NCBI GenBank assembly: GCA_037127255.1
Contig: JBANSL010000004.1
Span: forward strand, 86,324,627 to 86,388,626
Reading direction: 5' to 3'
Source: Persicaria tinctoria
Lineage: Eukaryota; Streptophyta; Magnoliopsida; Caryophyllales; Polygonaceae
Length of the DNA: 64,000 nt
A model generated the notes under the pieces. It ran no database searches and had not been told where the DNA came from. It was given only the letters and a program-made list of their open reading frames with translations. Within the stretch, counting starts at the first letter, position 1; each line of letters opens with the position of its first letter. The translations under genes were made by a program, and so were the position numbers. This document shows, piece after piece, positions 10,336 to 21,582 of this stretch.

Positions 10336-11239
10336 GGGCATCTCCGACTATAAAATGGGTTTTAGCCTTTTTTTTCTCCCATCATAAGCCAAAACCCATT
10401 TTGGCCAAATTTTTTTTGGCCTATTTCTAAAATGAAGGCCAAATTTGGCTTGACATTTTAGAAGGCCAAATGTGAATTCCACCATTTTTTGTATTTATTT
10501 TTAATTGTTCATTATTAATATAAATTTATAAATCACACAATTAATTGTATATAAACTATATAATTATAATTTTTATCAAAACTAAAAGTTATAGTTTGTA
10601 AAGATATTGATGAGTTATTTGATATGACTATAATATTTAATATGTTTGGATTATATTTGCATAAATAATTAATATCTTTAGAAAAACATATTCATTTTAT
10701 ATTATTACATCTTCATCAAAATCATATCTCATAAATAAATATCGAGTTGCATAAATTACTATATTTGAAAATAATAATAAAAAATCTCAAAACACATCAA
10801 AACCATAATATGAAGTAAATTTATAGATAATACAATTAGAAATCTATATATTATATAGTTATGATTTCCAATTAAAAATAAAATTTGTAGTATTGTTAAG
10901 ATATTCAAGAGTTCTTCGATATGACAATAATATTTGGCATATTTGAATCATTAATGCATAAATAATATTTGTAGAAAATGAGTATGAAAGTTCTTCGAGT
11001 GACGGAAATGAGTATGGAAATTTGTAGTATTGTTAAGATATTGAAGAGTTCTTCGAGTGACGGAAATGAGTATGAAAGTTCTAAATTACATGAGTTTTTA
11101 TAGAAAATTTGCCTGCCAAATTTGGCCTACGATGGGAACAACAAAAACATTTAATAGGCCAAAAGAGAATATTCTATAGAATATTCTCTTTTGGTAGGCT
11201 ATTTCCCTTGACTATTCTAACCTACGGGGGAAGATGCTC
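10336..11239. mobile_element. PIF/Harbinger-like non-autonomous element, 904 bp
   Basis: The termini are GGGCATCTCCGAC on the left and, on the opposite strand, GAGCATCTTCCCCC on the right. They are flanked by TTA at 10333-10335 and 11240-11242, the usual PIF/Harbinger (Tourist) target. Subterminal sequence is rich in GGCCAAATTTGGCC-type palindromes. There is no transposase. Near the right end is a perfect 36-bp palindrome (11159-11194). A partial tandem repeat with TTCTTCGAGTGACGGAAATG lies at 10989-11080. Confidence 0.65.
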
Positions 11240-12043
11240 TTAATGACCCGTCGAATATTTTAAACAATTGACAGTAACAGAAATAGAGAAATTATATGTT
11301 AATTAATTAGCTGCACGAGTTATAAACTTATAAGCAACTTGTATAATTTATATTTCTTTGTGAGCTTATTTTTAATTTGATGCTAATGTATATGGATTTT
11401 AATGTAAGCGTCAAATAAATCCGACCCTAATGTATTGCTACTTACATTATAATTATCAACACAAATAATTTTTTTAATATATAATCGATCATAAACTATA
11501 ACACATCGCATCAAACCAAGTAAATAGCGTACGTGTAGGCATATTCTGAAGCTAATTGGAGTGATTAATATATTAATATATATTAATGAAGGTGCTTCAA
11601 GGATCTTATACATAATGGTCGAATATGTTTTTGCATATATGCTTTTCGAATTAAATACCATTAATTTAACAATAAATTAATTTAATACTCCGTAGTACTT
11701 AATTAATTAGTAATTACTGCTTAGTTTATTAAGCACGGCCACAATTTATAGTTTTTGGTATTTACCCTTCAAAGTTCAAAGATTGTGTGCGAATGGAGAA
11801 CACATATTAGCTAGTACAAAAGCAATGTACGGCTTAGATAATAAAATAATGTTAAACAGGAAAACAGATTATATATATAGAATATGTTTTGAATGTGTTT
11901 TTATCTTTCAAGGATATTAAAACATTTTTAATCAAACCTTTATGTTGAATAAAATTCAGTTTTGTTAGTTATTTATTTTACACACTGAACATATAATTAA
12001 GTGTGTGTTTTGAAGCTGAACAGTTTATTGTATAAAATATGTT
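11240..12043. other. AT-rich intergenic sequence
   Basis: Very AT-rich; I see no gene, RNA or defined element. The 92-aa minus frame at 11383-11661 is not recognised. Confidence 0.5.
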
Positions 12044-12291
12044 AAATTAAGCTAGTAATTTGTTTGGTAACTTTAACTGATAAAACTAGCTGATAAAAGA
12101 GGAGATTTTGTGTATATAAAAGGAAAAGCTCCGAAAAGCTTTGGGTGGGTATGTAGTTGGTGAAAATTCAATTCAAAAACGTTAATTAACAAAATAATGT
12201 TAGCTTTATATTAAATTTAAAACTATATAATATTAAAACAAAAAGCTCTAAAACGTTACATGTGTTACCAAACACCCCCCCCCCCCCCCCC
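12044..12291. mobile_element. hAT-like MITE, copy 1 (TTTGGTAAC termini)
   Basis: The left end carries TTGTTTGGTAACTTTAACTG; the right end, read on the minus strand, is GGGTGTTTGGTAACAC. The interior shares phrases with a second copy at 39566-39785, such as AAAGCTCCGAAAAGCTTTGG and AACTATAAAATATTAAAAC. No clear target-site duplication was found. The right end abuts a 17-base C run (12275-12291). Confidence 0.45.
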
Positions 12292-14181
12292 AACACACAC
12301 ACAAAAAAAAATCAACACGAACTGTTAGGTTGTTTGTTCGGGGTCATGGATGTCCGACTACTCTGTCTATGTTGTCCCCTGTTTTGCTAGTTTTAGGTTT
12401 GCTTAGGTAACCCTAAGTATGTGAGCTCGCCGTCTTTGTATTGCACCATTTCTTTTATGATCGTATGTTTGACGGATCGCCGTCTGTCGACTTATCACCA
12501 ACTTGAGGAGTCGGGTCAAATTATTTCCTTAATTATCAAATACTACCTATTGGTAGATACAGCACAGACAACTCATAAGAAGCTATTTTGTGGAGACCTC
12601 ATATTACTATTATTGTCCATTGATACTTACATATATTATACTTAATTTGTCATGTTGTCTCTCTTTTTTTTTTATAAGGAAAGAATTCAGATAGGGTAAC
12701 CCTATCCGAGATCATCCTTTCGGATGAGGTCCCAAAGACCTAAGCCAGAACACTTACACTCAACAACAGTGAAGTGACCAAGATTTACAATCTTATCACC
12801 AACTCCATTCACCGTTATGTTGTCTCTTAATTTGTTTCATAACAAATAAGACATTATTTATTTACCATTGATTTCATTCTAATAAAATTCACCAGACTGT
12901 ATAAGTACATGTTGCCGGCCCAATGCTAGTTTAGTAGTTTGTCTGACCTATTTAATATCCGGGGTGTGCCACTGAATTGAAAACTCTGAGATGTTTCTAA
13001 TTTATGACAACTGCATGGATTAATAATTTATATATCATATAATTATTATTTATAAATGCACATAGAAATTTAAAATATAGTACTACTTAGAAAAAATGAC
13101 ACCTACATTGTTAAAAAAAACTCTTCAAAATCCACCTACACTCCTGTTTAAAGTTTAAACCCTTGACCTCGTCCATCGTCAAGGCCGTCAAGATCGTCAA
13201 AACCCGCCAAGACTGTGAAGATCAGCCATAAAATCCGCTTACACCTCACCTAGCTAGACACTTAACCCTACCCTATCGTCAAATACCCATCAAGCGGCCT
13301 TTAGAACATTGCACCTAGAATATTAGGGCACCGAAATCCTGACTCCGCCACTGGTTGACTATGTATCGATCTCATCTGCTCATGCACTTACAATAAATAT
13401 ATTGTATGAAATATATACTGTATTTGGTTGGAACCCCACATAATTACAACAGATTTTGTATAGATTTACGCTCGATCAAATCCTCGTTGTGATGTGAAAT
13501 TATAATTATTCCACATCAAAAAACATGATATAATTATCTCACATCGAAAAATATACAGTGTTTACTTTTTCCATTGTCAATTGATTTTATGATTGAATAT
13601 ACATATATGTTGTGGGTTCGATTTGAACTAACACATGATACGCTCAGACACATGAATTCCTCGTAGTATATTCCCATCAGAATTTAACAAATCTCATCTG
13701 TTCATTGAATTCATGATATTTTTAACCGATTTTATTGAATATGTACCCTTATTAGCCCCTTTTAAAATATTTTAACAAGATTTAAAGATTTTCATTTAGA
13801 GAATGAGTTCCTACTTGGAATTTTTATAACATATACCGTTAAAGAAAATATTTTAAATTCTACATGTACAGTACATTTGAAGATGTCAATTATGTATTGA
13901 AAATGTACATCCATATATACATGTTTTTTTTTTAAAAAAAAAACAAAAAAAAACTAGAGATCAATGAATTAAGTAATGTGCAATTAACGCATCTTGCAGT
14001 TAAGAAGAGATGTCACATAGCTTGAGAGATTGAGAAAATATGATTATCGGTTAAAGTGATAAGAGAACGAATAATGAATTAAAGTATGCACATCTTCGAT
14101 CAAAGATCGAGTAAGAGATTGAAAACAAAACCAAAATTAAGTGAACGAGGCGAGGGAAGCCGGTAATTAATTCAACAATTC
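12292..14181. other. Intergenic region with a poly-T-headed retroelement tail
   Basis: No gene. At 12665-12810 a poly-T run is followed by AAGGAAAGAATTCAG and a GC-richer block: a minus-strand poly-A retroelement end resembling those near 5577, 60920 and 63800. A stretch around 13140-13340 rich in CGTCAAG repeats and a hairpin-repeat relative near 13495-13630 are also present. Confidence 0.4.
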
Positions 14182-14411
14182 TGTTGAGATGTGAATGGAC
14201 AAAAATCGTCCAATATCGAAAGTTCCTATCACCAATTTGGTTTTAGGATGAAACCTTACGTGGTCGAGCAATGGCTCACAATCATAACCATGGGAGAAGT
14301 CCATCTTAAAATCAACTGACAATAGAAGGAGTAGCTCATCAGCTTATATATTAAGGTTGATTTGTTCAAACTTTCGATGTGAGACGATTTTTGTCCATTC
14401 ATATTTCAACA
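14182..14411. repeat. 230-bp foldback repeat with 41-bp inverted arms
   Basis: Arm 14182-14222 and arm 14371-14411 are inverted complements with about five mismatches over 41 bp. Both contain the core GGACAAAAATCGTC. The outermost bases are TG and CA, as in LTRs, but no 5-bp target-site duplication is seen, so a foldback MITE is also possible. Confidence 0.6.
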
Positions 14412-15022
14412 CGTCCCCGCAAGTGCAACTAGAATGGTCTAATCTAGTTGACACTTGTATAAGTGCCAAGTGTCAACGGATAGCATCTCATTCTCTTTTT
14501 ATCCAACCCGAAAACCTGCTCTGTTACCATATTGAAGTCCGACTCGGACCAATAACCGCGGGGTCGTGAAATTGAAACTAAGCTGGTCGTTCAATCAGTC
14601 AATTCAAAGTGCCCTAGCTTGCAAGTACGGACGTGCTGACCATCATTTCTGTGATCGATCTCTCTAAATTTCTAAAGATCAACAAAACAAATTAAGATCG
14701 AGCACTGTATATAGTATACACACATATCCAATTTTATGCTATACATTATCATATATGAGAAATTTAATTAGCTCTCATCTGATCTAATTAATTAAGCTGG
14801 TATTTAATCTTCTCATGGCGGATTTTAGCTACTGTACACCATTGAAGGTATAGCCAATCAATTGAAGAAGAAGAAGAAGAAGAAACAAGTCAGTGAAGGA
14901 CATGACAAAAATTAGTGGATTTATCTGACTGTAATTCACTAATTTGTTGGCCTGGGAATTGAACACCCAATTTTACAGTACTGCTACTACAACAATAATC
15001 CTAATCTTTTTCACTTAGAGTT
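14412..15022. other. Intergenic sequence with short GAA run
   Basis: No gene. A (GAA)6-like microsatellite lies at about 14865-14884. Confidence 0.45.
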
Positions 15023-15572
15023 AATGTTGTTAAAATCTCGATTCGATCCTACGATTCCACCGATCCAAAAATGGAAAAACGATCCCGATCCTGTTTTTGT
15101 GATTCTAACAATCCTATAAAATATCTGTTAATGGTTATACATGAAACCCAAGTCATTTATAATATATTTAGTTTATTATTAAAATTTTACAATCTTTATG
15201 TGTATTTTTTATGATTTAATATAACATTTATCTAATACTCCCTCCGTTAATAAAAACTTGAAATTTTACTAGTCACGCACGCTTTTTGAGGTGTTAAAAT
15301 TATATAAAATATTAACTTTTTAAAATCATTTCAAATTTGTTACTATTAATATTTCATATAGTTTTTATCATCCAAAAAAACATGCATGAATAGTAAACGA
15401 CAAGTTTTAATTAACAAATGTGTTAAAAACTTGATGGGTTAAACATATTAACTTCATTTTTTAAAAAAATTCATCAATGCGGTGGGAACTTACGACCTTA
15501 CGATTCGATTCTACGATCCGATCCTTACACATTTTTACCGATCCGATTTAGAATCTCGATTTTAATAACATT
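15023..15572. mobile_element. Foldback MITE with nested half Stowaway
   Basis: The left end (AATGTTGTTAAAATCTCGAT, followed by TCGATCCTACGATTC) and the right end, read on the minus strand (AATGTTATTAAAATCGAGAT), are long terminal inverted repeats rich in GATCCGATCC phrases. Flanks share TTAGAG, a possible target-site duplication of six or more bp. Inside, at about 15240-15420, lies a Stowaway-like segment with a clean left terminus (CTCCCTCCGTTAATAAAAAC) and a decayed right end. Confidence 0.55.
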
Positions 15573-16387
15573 GTTTAGAGTAGATACATTTTCCCAACTA
15601 TGTCGAAAGGGTGTTTTTGAAAGACCTGGAGTGTGAAAGAGTAATAGAAACAACAATAAACCTAAACAAACATAAAAACTCAAGATCAATCAAAAGAGAA
15701 GAGGCAAGATTGAGCAATGCATGAGAGGAATATGACTATGAAACAGTGCAATGAGAAACAGGAACACCCCATCATGGGCAACAAATTAAGTGAATTGGTC
15801 TTTGTCTGATTAAATCTTTTTTTTTTAATTGATTGTTGATATATAATTACTTGAAGGGATTAAACAAACAGATGGAAAAAAAAAACATGGTGGACTAGAC
15901 CAAATTAAAATGTCTTCCTATATCAATTCCTAACAATTACAGTAACAAGAGATTAATTTCTAACATGGAATTAAATATGTTAAGTTCAAACGAGAATCCG
16001 AGATAAATAAAAATATATGATCGAACAATATTGAAGATGGACGAAGAAGAAGAAGATTGAGGAAAGATTAAATTTATCCACGGTGACACGACGGATACAA
16101 ACAATTCAACCAGTTGGAAGCTACAACTAACAAATCAAGAACGATCTCGATCGAAAAAACCAGAGTCAAGAAATCGATCGAATCGATCTAAAACCCTCAC
16201 AGAACAAAGTTATATTGATTAAAAGCACAAATGAGAGATGGAGGAACACCAACCAATTGAATCAGAGTACTCATCCGGATCGGATGTTGTTTGAATTGGA
16301 TCCATCTTCGAATTCGCCTCTCATTGGCCTTTCATCTTCATAGTCTGATCGGAATTCAAATTCAGTTCAGTTCAATTCCCTCCTCTA
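15573..16387. other. 3' flank of the AHL gene
   Basis: The part nearest 16388 should hold the AHL 3' UTR (minus strand). No other gene is seen; poly-A and poly-T runs near 15825 and 15880 suggest decayed retroelement ends. Confidence 0.4.
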
Positions 16388-17233
16388 CTATCCGAACGGC
16401 GCCGGTCTCCCGCCGGGGTTTCCGGCGCCGCCCCATGCCCCGTCGACGGGCATATTCTGCATATTAAGCGGCAGGTTGAAGAACGGCAGCCCCGAGGAGG
16501 GGTCCGGGAACTGCCCTCCGCCTCCCGACGGTGCCGTCTGCATCTGAAGCCCCGCCGCCGATGACGGAGGCTCCTCCTCCTCCAGCGGGAGCCTCTCGTA
16601 AGCCACGTTTGTAAACGACGCTGCTATCACTATAACGGGGCCTGCGGCCACTAGCTCCCCCACTACGCAGCCTCCGACGACCTGCCCCTGGCCGCCGGCG
16701 AGGAAGATCGAGAGGCTCGTCGCCCCAGGGGGCGCCGGCGGCGGGAGGAACGACCCCGAGAGCGAGAGGATCTCGAACCTCCCGTGCAGCGTAACGACCG
16801 CAGATCCCGCAGCTGCCGGCTGCCGGAGAGTGACGTTAGTCACGACGCCGCTGCCGCTGAGGACGCAGATCCCGCGCTGCCGGCGGCGCGCGTAGGCCGC
16901 GACGCTCTCGAAGATATCGCAGCCGTTGCCGACCTCCAGGATGTGGGCCCGCAGAGTATTAGCGCTCTCCCGCGTGATGATCACCGGCGGCTTCGCCTTG
17001 TTCTTGGACCCCGGAGGCCTTCCCCGTGGCCTCCGGCCTCCGCCTTCTCCTCCCGATCCGCCGGCGACGAGCTCAAGCCCGCCGTTTCCGCTTCCGTTGT
17101 TGTTGCTGTTGATGTGGTTGTCGTTCTCATCTTCATCGGAGCGGTGGAGGTGCAGCTGGTGTTGCTGTTGCTGTTGCTGCTGATGGTGTTGGTGGAGGAA
17201 GCGATTTGCAGTGCCTAAATCAAGACCGGCCAT
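16388..17233 (-). CDS. AT-hook motif nuclear-localized (AHL) protein, clade A, AHL23/24-like
   Basis: A single-exon nuclear DNA-binding protein of 281 aa. AHL proteins bind AT-rich DNA in the minor groove, oligomerise through the PPC domain and repress growth, petiole elongation or flowering genes (family knowledge). The first in-frame ATG gives [12 protein letters not shown], the start typical of the AHL23/24 group; an upstream extension would need a GTG. A His/Gln-rich tract (about residues 13-30) and a Gly/Asn-rich stretch precede the type I AT-hook [13 protein letters not shown] (67-79). The PPC/DUF296 domain follows (about 84-217), with the GRFEIL core at 151-156 and LPPPAPPG. The C-terminus carries [12 protein letters not shown] and ends RPAPFG. 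No introns, as expected for clade A. The gene is a strong GC-rich island in AT-rich surroundings. Family assignment is firm; the exact paralog is an inference. Confidence 0.93.
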   Translation of the reverse strand: MAGLDLGTANRFLHQHHQQQQQQQHQLHLHRSDEDENDNHINSNNNGSGNGGLELVAGGSGGEGGGRRPRGRPPGSKNKAKPPVIITRESANTLRAHILEVGNGCDIFESVAAYARRRQRGICVLSGSGVVTNVTLRQPAAAGSAVVTLHGRFEILSLSGSFLPPPAPPGATSLSIFLAGGQGQVVGGCVVGELVAAGPVIVIAASFTNVAYERLPLEEEEPPSSAAGLQMQTAPSGGGGQFPDPSSGLPFFNLPLNMQNMPVDGAWGGAGNPGGRPAPFG

Positions 17234-17244
17234 ATGTATGTAAT

Positions 17245-17268
17245 TTAATGGATTAACAACATTCACAT
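17245..17268 (-). promoter_or_regulatory. Two back-to-back mini upstream ORFs before the AHL start
   Basis: On the minus strand, ATGTGA (17268-17263) is an AUG directly followed by a stop. It abuts ATG TTG TTA ATC CAT TAA (17262-17245), a five-codon ORF. Only 11 nt separate its stop from the main ATG at 17233. Such AUG-stop and minimal uORFs often lower or condition translation of the main ORF (established for some plant mRNAs). Whether they are transcribed here depends on the start site. Confidence 0.5.
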
Positions 17269-17522
17269 CAAAAGGGGGAAAATTATTTTTTATGGAAATT
17301 GAAATTGAAAATTGATTTCTTTGAGGGACTAAATTAATTAAAGATAAGATTGAGGAATGGAAGAGGAGTTTGTGTTTCTTTAATTTAAATTTCTTTGACA
17401 GATTATTTAATGGGATGGGAAAAGGAGATTGGATTTGGAGGAGGAGGAGGAGGAAGAAGATGGAGATGAAGATGAAGAAAGCTTAAAGGGATGAACCAGT
17501 CTCAAGCTACCTCTTTCTCTCT

Positions 17523-17530
17523 CTTAAATA
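17523..17530 (-). promoter_or_regulatory. Candidate TATA box of the AHL gene
   Basis: TATTTAAG on the minus strand, about 290 bp upstream of the ATG, followed by pyrimidine-rich sequence (GA-rich on the plus strand). It would give a 5' UTR of about 250 nt that includes the two mini-uORFs. Motif and position only. Confidence 0.35.
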
Positions 17531-17539
17531 CATTTTTTT

Positions 17540-18788
17540 AATTAAATATATGTGATTTTATATTGTTTTAAAGGGTTTAATTTTGATTGATGGATTCATT
17601 GTAAGGGTAGGTATAATAATTTATTTAATTTAATATATTTAGATGAAGCGCGTGTAAGGTTATTTTAAAAATTAAAATTATTTTAGATGATAAGAGCATA
17701 TGAAATTTTCCATGCATGTTAAATAAATTTTAATAATATGAATATTAATAAAATATATGATATTTTTTCCGACCAATGGGAAAAAAAAAACAAGTTGTAA
17801 TCTTGGAAACAAAGGAAGTTATTTTTTAAAAAATAAATAATTAATCTGATGCTTTTTTCAAATATTGTTATCTATTTGCTTGGTTTTGGCACCAAATGTG
17901 ATGATTGACCGCTAAAGGAACTTATATATAAATGTTTGTTAGCTAACAATTTAAAATTGTTGAACCTAAACAATCTTAGCTTTTAGATGAATAATTATTA
18001 GTATTGTATTTTTATGTATAAAATAATTTCATGGTTTGAAGAGTTAAAAATTGGGGTATTAGATAAGAAAATTTTATCCACTTTACAAAAGAGTCAATGG
18101 ATTAAAAAAGATATTAGCTATATATCTTGATGCAAATGTAGCTTTCATTTTTTGTTTAAAAAATAACAGATTTTTTTTACTTTTAGGTTAAACTTCATTT
18201 TTGAAAAACACTTACCTAATTATAAAATTATAACATTTATATTTTAAAATTTAAGATAATGATTATTAATATTAGAAAGACTATTAAAATAAAGATATAT
18301 ATTGAAATACATGAATTATTAACTAAACCTAATTGTAGTGATTTAAAAAAAGGAAAAGGAATAAATTGAATAATTATAGAGAGCATAACTGCATCAGTGG
18401 TAATAATTGAGGTTAGAGACTAACCATGATTAAGGGAAGTGGTCGAGGTTGACCAACTTGGGTTGTTGGCTAAATGGTGAAGAAGAGAATAAATTGAATA
18501 ATTTGAAAAAGAAAAAGACAAAATAGGGAGAAAAAAGATTAAAAATAAAATAAAACAGCGAGGGGAAATGGGCAAGTGGAAGATGGTGCTGCGGCGGGTG
18601 GGGCCCATTGCCCCTTTCCTTTCTTAATTGGACTTGTAAATTGTAATCCATCCATTTTTGAAGTACTTACCTTTTAAATAAACAAGTCATTTGTGGAGTA
18701 AATTTGACATTAATATTTACAGTATTTAATTAAAAAAAATTCTTATAATATGTATATTCTTTCAATTTTTTAATTTAAATAAATTTTA
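17540..18788. other. AHL upstream region, AT-rich
   Basis: No gene. This is likely the distal promoter of the AHL gene and intergenic sequence; AT-rich throughout except for a short GC-richer patch near 18580-18620 ending in GGGGCCCATTGCCCC. Confidence 0.4.
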
Positions 18789-18790
18789 TA

Positions 18791-19024
18791 CTCCCTCCGA
18801 TCTAAAAAGATTGTCGTTTGATTTTTTAACACGTATTTTAAGGAGCTAAAAACTATATAAAATATCAACTTTTTTAAAATTATTTTTTTACAACTTAATA
18901 TTTGTTGTTAATAAGTATTAGATTATAAAAAAATAATAAACAAAAGTTAATATATTATATAGTTTTTAGCTCCTTAAAATACGTGTTAAAAAGTCAAACG
19001 ACAATCTTATTGGATCGGAGGTAG
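18791..19024. mobile_element. Stowaway-like MITE, 234 bp, near-complete hairpin
   Basis: The ends CTCCCTCCGATC and GATCGGAGGTAG are inverted repeats flanked by TA target duplications (18789-18790, 19025-19026). The two halves pair over most of their length, for example AAGATTGTCGTTTGA with TCAAACGACAATCTT. This is a non-autonomous Tc1/mariner derivative with no coding capacity. Confidence 0.85.
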
Positions 19025-19401
19025 TATTAATAAACATTTTACTAATTCATATCTATAATTCTAAAATAAATCAATGGTTAAATCTAAATAAATCTCATAA
19101 TATATTAATATATTAATCCTAAAGCTCTTCTTTGGAAAAAAAATCATATTATGAGAATACATTTTATAATTGATTATTTAATTTTTATAGGTATAAATGA
19201 TTTGATATTTTATCATATAAATATAATATAAACATTAAAAACTTATTATTTTAACTTTATAAAGTTTTCATATATCTTGCAATAGATATTTTTTTTAAAA
19301 TATTATTGTTTATGGATATAATTGGATGAAAGATAGAAAATTCTATAAAGGAATTATCTTAAGATATACTATATATTACGTATTGATTGAGTACATTAGA
19401 T

Positions 19402-19403
<2 letters not shown>

Positions 19404-19475
<72 letters not shown>
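19404..19475. repeat. (AT)n microsatellite, about 36 units
   Basis: An uninterrupted AT dinucleotide run, likely length-variable between individuals. Confidence 0.95.
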
Positions 19476-19479
<4 letters not shown>

Positions 19480-19655
19480 TATATATAATTATTATTATCC
19501 AAATCTTAAAAATTTGGGTAAAATATTTTCAAAATATATCTATATCTAATTGGAAAGAATGTTATTATATATATATATTTTAACAGTGGACAAACAGTAG
19601 AATGTCCTGCCAAAGCAAGGTTCACCGTTGATCATCCTGGTTATTATGTTATATA

Positions 19656-19750
19656 AATCTCCATGCAAGGGGAGATTCGATACATTATAAACACCTCTAT
19701 ATATACTTGACAATGTAGTCTCCATGCAAGGGGAGATTCGACACATTAAT
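19656..19750. repeat. Two direct copies of a small hairpin, 62 bp apart
   Basis: TCTCCATGCAAGGGGAGATTC occurs at about 19658-19678 and 19720-19740, each followed by GA(T/C)ACATTA. Each copy can form a 5-7 bp stem (TCTCC/GGAGA). Confidence 0.6.
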
Positions 19751-19821
19751 CAATATTTTCACAATGGGGTAACAATCTTAGACTTTTTCATTTCACATAT
19801 AGCTATGGAAATTAAATAATC

Positions 19822-20395
19822 AATGTTTAAAAGGCGCTAGGCGGCATGTGGCCTTCTATTAACTTGGTGGCTAGGCGGATGCCTAGGTGGCATTTAGATG
19901 TAGGCGAACTTAGAACAAACTTAATTATTTTCTTAAATTTTAATGTATAGCACATTTCAATAATCCATAGGTAGTATAATTTAATACGTACTGAGTCATA
20001 ATACCACCCATAGACTCAAATTTGTGGTTCTTAACTAACACTAAAAGTAAATAAATGCAAAAGTACGCATCTGAGACTAGCAACTATAAACCTCATAAAA
20101 TAAAAAATAATAGCTTTAACTCAAAAGTAAATACATCCCGAATTGGGGAACAAAAAAACCTAAGTCGGCTAATCACTTGCCTAAACGCTAAAAGTGAATA
20201 ATCGTCGACCAAGACAAATCTATGCGGAACTATGCAGTGCCTAGGCATGCATGACTAGACATGGTCTAGGCGGGACTCGATGGGATCTAGGCGACACCTA
20301 TGCAGATTTTTATCTAGAGACCTATCTAGACTTAAAAATTCCTAGATGCTCCCGCCTAGTGTTTGACGACACATAAACGCGATTTTTAAAACATT
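19822..20395. mobile_element. CTAGGCG-rich MITE-like repeat
   Basis: The left end AATGTTTAAAAGGCGCTAGG pairs with the right end, read on the minus strand as AATGTTTTAAAAATCGCG. The body contains many CCTAGGCGG/CTAGGCG phrases near both ends. A repeat family of this kind is common in plants; superfamily unclear, no coding capacity. Confidence 0.5.
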
Positions 20396-20625
20396 AAAAA
20401 TAAACATAGACGAATTAGTTTGTGCTCTTGGCAAACCTGAATGCCAAATTGCCATGTTGAAAATCAAATTTCAAGTAGTTGAAAAATTAATAAGATATTT
20501 AACTTTTCATACTAAGTCTTTATTCTTTTAAACAATCTATGCTACTAATTTAAATGGGAGCCAAATCCCCTATTTAAAAAATATTAATAAAGAGGTTTGT
20601 TAGGAGGGATATAGAAAGAGAATAA

Positions 20626-21108
20626 GGGCCTGCTTGGTATCAACCAAAATCGGGAATGGGAATGGGAATGAGAATGGGTGATTTCCATTTTAGTGTTTGG
20701 TACGTCAAAATCGGAAATTAAACTCATTCTCGGTAATCTTCTCATTCCCCTTTTTTAACCCCTTCCATTCCCTAAAAAAAAACCAGGGAATGGGTGATTC
20801 CCAATTTCATACAAAACCCCATCCTCATTCATCTCCTCCTTGGATCTCCACCTCCACCGACCTCATCTACACCTCCCCGTCTACCTCATTCGTCCACTGC
20901 TACCACCCCCGCGTCGCCGCTTTCGTCCAGATATGCAACGCCGCCGTCACCACTACAACCACCATCGTCCACTGTCGCTATTGTCATCGCCACTACCATC
21001 GCCCAGATCTGAAGCCGTCGCCGTCGTCCTCCAGTCCTTCATCAGATCTGGTGCTCCTTCGTCGTCCTCCGTCGCCGTCGCCACTGCTCTCTCGATCCCC
21101 GTTCTAGG

Positions 21109-21158
<50 letters not shown>

Positions 21159-21579
21159 GCTCCTCCATCGCCATCGCCTCTGCTCCTCTCTCGATCCCCG
21201 TCGAATCCAGATCGGTTCCCGTCCTTCGTCATCCATCCTCCGACCTCTGGTTGGGTTGAATTAGGGTTTCCTCCCTCACCACCATCCAAGTTCCAACCCG
21301 TAAATTTGTTAAAATTTGTTTATTTTGTTGATGAATTTCTGAAATTGCATGTTGATTTTGTGTATTTTTATCCTTAATTTAAAAGATTGAATTGGTTTGC
21401 TCTTAAATTTGATAATTTGAAAGGTTGGATTTTTAGATGTTTAGAGGTTGGATTTGGGAATTGCTCATTCCAGATATCATACCAAACAACATGTCTTGAA
21501 AACCACTCATTCCGACTTTTGATTCCGATTCCAATTTTCATTCTCGTTCCGATTACTACATTTATACCAAACGATGCCT
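20626..21579. mobile_element. PIF/Harbinger-like element (954 bp) with a GC-rich pyrimidine interior
   Basis: The termini GGGCCTGCTTGGTAT and, on the opposite strand, GGCATCGTTTGGTAT are flanked by TAA at 20623-20625 and 21580-21582. Subterminal regions hold repeated GGGAATGGGAATG or its complement. The middle (about 20830-21250) is C/T-rich and GC-rich, unlike anything nearby, and may be acquired sequence. Several overlapping open frames there are low-complexity Ser/Pro/His runs and not convincing genes. Confidence 0.6.
21111..21155. repeat. (TC)n microsatellite, about 22 units
   Basis: A perfect TC dinucleotide run inside the GC-rich middle of the Harbinger-like element. Confidence 0.95.
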
Positions 21580-21582
21580 AAA

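Noticed and set aside
16388..17266. Longer AHL reading frame starting 11 codons upstream
   Set aside because: That start is GTG, not ATG; the first in-frame ATG (17233) gives the MAGLDLGT start typical of the family.
20697..21289. Several overlapping open frames on both strands (61-139 aa)
   Set aside because: They are low-complexity Ser/Pro/His or Arg/Glu runs generated by C/T-rich repeats inside a transposable element; no domain and no consistent start.
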